Part shown: positions 59,846-64,000 of the stretch, in pieces | How the letters are laid out: the number at the start of each line of letters is the position of its first letter | Position numbering within the stretch: the stretch's first letter is position 1 | Source: DASXZH01 sp036502005 | Lineage (GTDB): Bacteria; Armatimonadota; Fimbriimonadia; Fimbriimonadales; Fimbriimonadaceae | DNA: 64,000 nucleotides | Direction: 5' to 3' | Assembly: GCA_036502005.1 (NCBI GenBank) | Contig: DASXZH010000083.1 | Coordinates: 1 to 64,000 of the forward strand | Made by a program: the position numbers and the translations under genes | Notes under the pieces: model-generated | The model's input: the letters and a program-made list of their open reading frames with translations, nothing else | Database searches by the model: none | What the model was told of the DNA's origin: nothing

Positions 59846-60648
59846 CCATTCGACTCCTTGGCACCGGCGCAGCGGAAGGCATCCCCGCTTTTTATTCAAA
59901 TAGCGATGTGAGCCTTTACGCCAGGGAGCACGGTGGCAAGGATGTTCGCACCCGATCTGGGGCGCTGATCGATGGGACAGTGAAGATCGATCTCTGCCCG
60001 GATACGCTGCTGCACATGCATCGGGACAACCTCGATGCAACCGACTGGACAGCGCTGATCTTCACTCACAGCGACGACGATCACTTCGCGCCGAGCGAGT
60101 TGCAATATTGCCTTTATCCATTTAGCGAGATGGATTATCTGTCGTTCACCATCTACGGAAACGACGCTATTGTGCCGCGTTTGCACGAGATGTACCCGGC
60201 TTGGCCAATGGACATTCTGATGACGCACAGCTTTCAGTGCTTTAAGCACGAGGCTTATACCGTGATTCCGATCCAGGCCAACCATAAGCTGGCCGAAGAC
60301 GCCCAGAATCTCATTATTCAAAAGGATGGGGCGACGTTGCTTTATGCGACAGATACCGGCGTTTGGTTTGACCGAACCTGGTCCTTTTTGGCGGATTTTA
60401 AGTTGGATGCTTTGGTGATCGAGTGCACGGAAGGCGTGAACTGCACCGATTACGACGGGCATTTAGATATTGAGACTCTGTTGAAAGTTATTGAGAGGCT
60501 GCACGGGCAAGGGACTTTGAAGCCGGATTCTTTGATTTGCACCACTCATCACAGCCATAACGGCGGGGCGACGCATGAGCAATTGGAGTCGATTCTGAAC
60601 CCGCACGGGATTCAGGTTGGCTTTGACGGAAAAGAGATCACATTGTGA
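59842..60648 (+). CDS. MBL-fold metallo-hydrolase (PhnP-like)
   Basis: A 268-aa metallo-beta-lactamase-fold hydrolase. MTIRLLGTGAAEGIPAF begins the fold. The metal motif is THSDDDH (His76, Asp78, Asp80, His81), followed by later ligands in YATDTGVWFD and TTHHSHNGGA. It resembles the PhnP/phosphodiesterase group. It overlaps the DUF1015 gene by 4 bp. Substrate unknown. Confidence 0.85.
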   Translation: MTIRLLGTGAAEGIPAFYSNSDVSLYAREHGGKDVRTRSGALIDGTVKIDLCPDTLLHMHRDNLDATDWTALIFTHSDDDHFAPSELQYCLYPFSEMDYLSFTIYGNDAIVPRLHEMYPAWPMDILMTHSFQCFKHEAYTVIPIQANHKLAEDAQNLIIQKDGATLLYATDTGVWFDRTWSFLADFKLDALVIECTEGVNCTDYDGHLDIETLLKVIERLHGQGTLKPDSLICTTHHSHNGGATHEQLESILNPHGIQVGFDGKEITL

Positions 60649-60650
60649 AC

Positions 60651-60656
60651 TAAAAT
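60651..60656 (+). promoter_or_regulatory. -10 hexamer TAAAAT 6 nt before the 139-aa gene
   Basis: TAAAAT-AGTCAA-ATG; the hexamer begins 2 bp after the MBL stop and no ribosome-binding site is present. Confidence 0.45.
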
Positions 60657-60662
60657 AGTCAA

Positions 60663-61082
60663 ATGGCTATTGTCGAACTCAAAACGCCGGGCACAAAGGG
60701 CCCGACCTTCGCTCCTTGGGATTTTGAGCCAGACTTCGACGAATCCGGGGGCGAAAGCTTTCGCGTTCGGCACTTGATAGCCAAGCTTGTGCGGGAATCC
60801 ATTAAGGATTTCAACTTAAGAGAAAAGGAGAGCACTTTCCGATTCTTAACTCCTGCCGCTTTGGATAAGGGCGCCCAAACAGGCAAGTTTTTATCGCCTC
60901 GAGAAGAGCGGCAACGGCCGGACGAGGAACAAGCAATAGGCCAGGCTCTGCAGGCCTTTGAAGATGGGCTGTATCTGCTTTTCATCGATGATGAAGAAAA
61001 GCGGTCATTAGAGGATCTCGTCTCCGTTGTCCCTTCCACTAAAATCACGCTCTTCCGTCTTACGGCCCTGGCAGGTCTTTAG
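60663..61082 (+). CDS. Hypothetical protein, partner of the large HEAT gene
   Basis: A 139-aa acidic protein beginning MAIVELKTPGTKGPTFAPWD, with a helical middle (FRVRHLIAKLVRESIKDFNL) and an acidic helix QALQAFEDGLYLLFIDDEEK. No family recognised. It is 6 bp upstream of the MolR-like gene and so is probably its operon partner. Confidence 0.6.
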   Translation: MAIVELKTPGTKGPTFAPWDFEPDFDESGGESFRVRHLIAKLVRESIKDFNLREKESTFRFLTPAALDKGAQTGKFLSPREERQRPDEEQAIGQALQAFEDGLYLLFIDDEEKRSLEDLVSVVPSTKITLFRLTALAGL

Positions 61083-61088
61083 GCCAAG

Positions 61089-64000
61089 ATGCTGGACCAC
61101 AAAACAGCGGCCGAGCGACTGAAAAGATTTCAGCGATCCAAAGTCCGAAGCGATGAGGACAACGATAAGCTTTTTAAAAAGTTGTTAGCGCCAGGAACCA
61201 AGTTTGGCAACATTTGGGACTTCCAAACTAATGTAGCCATTGGCACCGCCTATAGGAATCTGAAGCCAACAGACCAGGAAAGGTTTCTGCGGGAGGCCAC
61301 TGGAAAGTTGCATCCAGTGGCTAAAAGTGCTCTGAACAATATTGCCAATTATCCTTACCAAGACGGCCATGCCCGGCAGCCATTTCGGGCACCGCACACC
61401 GATTGGATCAAAGACAAGCTAATCGGAAAACTTCTTCGCCACACATGCGATTTAATTGCCGGCTACGACCATCCTATAACTTTTTTCGCTGAGTGGATCG
61501 GCTACACGCGAGGAGATTATAACTGGGCCGGGCCGATACTGATGGCAGCGGCGATTGATGCAGGTGACGATGTTGTCCTTGATCTTTGCGTTCGAGCAAT
61601 CAATGGTCAGGATCCGATCGCTTATCCGTGCCGGGCCATTTTTCGCGCACTTCTCGCTTGCAATAGGCCATCGGCATGGCAGGAAGTTGAAAAAATATTT
61701 CTCGCAGCCCAAAGGCAGGAAGGGTTACGCCAGACGATTCTTGAATCGGTTGATGAGCTCAATGCCGAAGCCTTCAAGCGATTTGTGCGAATCGTTGTCG
61801 AGCATAACCTGCTTCGATTCACATCCATTGGGCGGGCTCTGTTAACTTGGATGCCGGGATGTTGGCAGGAGTCGGACACCAAATCGGGAGTTCAAGTTTT
61901 AGGGAGGGTTCTGGGGTTCCTAGAAGATCCAGAACTCGCCCCAGACTACAAAGACGGGATCGACGTTTACCTGCGCCTTTGGGCATACGCCTTCGTTGAC
62001 ATTGGCAGAGCGATTCCCGAGGCCCACAAAACTCTTGTCTTTGCGAATGCCGGAGTTCGAAGGTCTACTGTAAGGCTTCTGTCGGAAATCGGCTTGTCTA
62101 CTGTAGTTCCTTATATGAAAGTCGCTTTGACCGACGAAGATTTAACTGTTTCTTCAATCGCAATCGACTTTCTATTTTCCGGCTTCAAGTCCGAAAGCTT
62201 ACAAAAGTGGGAAATCTATGACAAAGTCAAAGAGATCGCCCAAAAATGGCCTAAGAACAATCCGGATGGTGCCGTTAAAAGGTCGAAGGTTTGGCACCTG
62301 GCTCTAACATCGGCTCCCACCGAACGCCTTAGCGAATTTCTGCCATTGGTTTCCGAGCTATCAGTGGAAGGCAGAGCCTCATTCGCTTCCCGTATCGGAG
62401 AAATTCCTGAAATCACAGTTCGCCGCGCGGCAGCGGTTTCCCTAATGGGGGATGTAAGCCCTTTCGTGCGTGAAAGGGCTGCTAAAGCGCTGAGCTCAAG
62501 TCCCCTGGCGCCAAAAGAAGCCCAACACTTTGAGGAACTACTAAAGCGAAAGGCTTCCGATCTACGGCAAACGCTGTTGGAGATGCTGTCGAAACAGGAA
62601 CCTGAAGAAGCCCTTGCCAGTGGAAAGCGCCTTATAGCATCAAGGGATAAACTCCAGCAACAGGCGGGTGTTGAACTCCTCTCTCTGGATGTTTTCGGGC
62701 GGCTTAAAAACGAGGCCAAAATTGCGCTTGCAGACTCGGGCCCGTCGATTGCTACCGAGTCAAGTGCCCCGCCGAAAAACCAGGCCTTGGAAAAGGCGGC
62801 GCTGGAAAATGGTTTTGGTCTCTATGATCCTGGTGACCTCACTTTTTGCCCACGGCCACAAAACATCAAGGTTCAACTTTTTAACGATGAGTCCTTTGAA
62901 ATAATTTCCTCTCTTGATAAGTTGATGCATGAGCATAGAAACGACGAGGTGACCTTTCAAACCTGGCCGCAAATGGAAGGGTCGGCGGTCGAAAAGACTC
63001 TGTTGGGTGATGCCGAAAAGAACCATAACTTTTTATATTCGCGTAACCGAAACCCTGTTTTCGAGGATCTTGCAACCGAGTGGCTGGCCCGGCATTCTTA
63101 CGGGTCCATAGACTTGGTTCGTGCCCAGTTAGTCTCGACTGTCTCCTCAATAAAGGCTGACCGTTACTTGGCCGATAGCGCCAAATCAGTCTTAAAGGTC
63201 AGCGTTAAAGCTGACTATCCAAAACTTGTGGATCGAACGCTGACCGCTGCGATTCATAAATCAGCGCAATCAGGATTTGTAAGCCACATATTAGACCTCC
63301 TTTGCCACCTTATCTATTTGGAGGAAGACGACAAAATCGAACTCATAACGGGTTACAGCACTAGGATCCGCAGTTGGCAAGAATCGATAAGCATCGAAGC
63401 CATCCGAAATTTCTTGACCGCCGAGTTCGTGCGCGATCCTAAGTTGTTTTCCGATCAAGAAGTGGGGCGCGCATATCAAATTCTCAAGTTCATTGACGAA
63501 CCCCTCGGCGCTAGTGGCCGCTCCGATCTAAACTCTCTGCGGCGCAACTTAATAAATAACCGAGACGACCGCCACAACTTTGGAGAGCGCGACAAAGTCA
63601 TCCTCCTTAAAACTCCATATCGATCGCAGTGCTCCATTGACATTTTCGCGAAAGCACTCCAGCTCGGGTTTTGTAATGAGGCCGATGTTTCCGACAGCCT
63701 AACCTTTGGTTCGGTTTACCACGGCTATCGAGCGTCCACCCCGTTGAACGAAGCTACAAACGCTTCCACCAGATCGCGCTTGTCGGAAGAGTTCAATGTC
63801 GCCGTCGACAGGTTTCAACAAAGAATTGTTGAGGTTGAATCTGAACGCGGCGACCTACCTACAGAGGCGACGCCATTTGTCGGAAGCGTTTCTACAGGAA
63901 TCCATCTAGAACAGGTTCTTATACTTCTCCGCAAGAACGTGCCAATCGTTACCGATCAATATGGATCGACTAACAGTCGCCCCGGCTCCTTTATGCGCTT
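61089..64000 (+). CDS. Very large HEAT-repeat, MolR/DUF4132- or DUF5724-like protein (partial at right edge)
   Basis: Open from ATG 61089 to the window end, at least 970 residues. The first part is a helical array (for example LSEIGLSTVVPYMKVALTDE and VRRAAAVSLMGDVSPFVRER), typical of HEAT repeats. A later conserved-looking block is FGLYDPGDLTFCPRPQ, and LARHSYGSIDLVRAQL follows. In outline this matches the MolR/YehI (DUF4132) and DUF5724 families, which are found with MoxR-type AAA+ and vWA genes. The assignment is by feel, as the C-terminus is off the window. Confidence 0.45.
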   Translation, partial: MLDHKTAAERLKRFQRSKVRSDEDNDKLFKKLLAPGTKFGNIWDFQTNVAIGTAYRNLKPTDQERFLREATGKLHPVAKSALNNIANYPYQDGHARQPFRAPHTDWIKDKLIGKLLRHTCDLIAGYDHPITFFAEWIGYTRGDYNWAGPILMAAAIDAGDDVVLDLCVRAINGQDPIAYPCRAIFRALLACNRPSAWQEVEKIFLAAQRQEGLRQTILESVDELNAEAFKRFVRIVVEHNLLRFTSIGRALLTWMPGCWQESDTKSGVQVLGRVLGFLEDPELAPDYKDGIDVYLRLWAYAFVDIGRAIPEAHKTLVFANAGVRRSTVRLLSEIGLSTVVPYMKVALTDEDLTVSSIAIDFLFSGFKSESLQKWEIYDKVKEIAQKWPKNNPDGAVKRSKVWHLALTSAPTERLSEFLPLVSELSVEGRASFASRIGEIPEITVRRAAAVSLMGDVSPFVRERAAKALSSSPLAPKEAQHFEELLKRKASDLRQTLLEMLSKQEPEEALASGKRLIASRDKLQQQAGVELLSLDVFGRLKNEAKIALADSGPSIATESSAPPKNQALEKAALENGFGLYDPGDLTFCPRPQNIKVQLFNDESFEIISSLDKLMHEHRNDEVTFQTWPQMEGSAVEKTLLGDAEKNHNFLYSRNRNPVFEDLATEWLARHSYGSIDLVRAQLVSTVSSIKADRYLADSAKSVLKVSVKADYPKLVDRTLTAAIHKSAQSGFVSHILDLLCHLIYLEEDDKIELITGYSTRIRSWQESISIEAIRNFLTAEFVRDPKLFSDQEVGRAYQILKFIDEPLGASGRSDLNSLRRNLINNRDDRHNFGERDKVILLKTPYRSQCSIDIFAKALQLGFCNEADVSDSLTFGSVYHGYRASTPLNEATNASTRSRLSEEFNVAVDRFQQRIVEVESERGDLPTEATPFVGSVSTGIHLEQVLILLRKNVPIVTDQYGSTNSRPGSFMR

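Overview
The window is a piece of a mid-GC bacterial chromosome with housekeeping genes (ftsZ, purH, rimO, maf, a prenyl synthase, a xer recombinase). They lie among many secreted, lipid-anchored or membrane proteins. H-X9-DG-type prepilins, a DUF1501 Tat protein, collagen-like lipoproteins, a J-domain/WD40 fusion, a retained ftsZ and very repeat-rich intergenic DNA together point to Armatimonadota (Fimbriimonadia-like). This is an inference from gene content, with no 16S gene to confirm it. No tRNA, rRNA or CRISPR array was recognised.

Layout. 0.1-2 kb: an S24/LexA-type repressor divergent from a small HTH gene and two small unknown genes. 2-8 kb: maf, a DegT aminotransferase, a PD40 propeller, CsbD, a GNAT acetyltransferase, a collagen-like lipoprotein and HdeD. 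8-13.4 kb: a translationally coupled pair of related single-pass membrane proteins, a SCO protein, a secreted beta-helix protein, a YefM/ParE-type toxin-antitoxin (TA) pair and a LolA-like protein. 13.4-25 kb: an acyltransferase, a SWIM-SNF2 helicase, a decayed hicAB pair, the J-domain/WD40 fusion, a TolB-like protein, XerC/D, an ankyrin lipoprotein and a DUF4139 protein. 25-41 kb: a DUF1501 protein, two NTF2-like membrane proteins and rimO, an S53 peptidase, a thioredoxin-fold protein divergent from a glycoside hydrolase, an Ig-like membrane protein with purH, and a ceramidase-like protein. 41-50.6 kb: a Tat-kelch/Hcp-like pair, two prepilins, a HEAT protein, a histidine kinase, a giant collagen-like protein and a convergent glycosyltransferase. 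50.6-64 kb: lipoproteins with pseudogene copies, an M48 protease, ftsZ, vapB with a vapC stub, a prenyl synthase, DUF1015/MBL, and a very large HEAT/MolR-like gene running off the right edge.

Cross-cutting signals. (1) Many genes carry a TANNNT hexamer exactly 6-7 nt before the start codon, which suggests widespread leaderless transcription. (2) Three TA loci keep an intact antitoxin while the toxin gene is broken in three different ways. (3) The intergenic DNA is crowded with several families of palindromic or short-period repeats, including inverted-repeat elements of about 100-170 bp. (4) Three breaks that look like single-base, run-length frameshifts (toxin, ankyrin, lipoprotein tail) may be real decay or consensus error in the source assembly.
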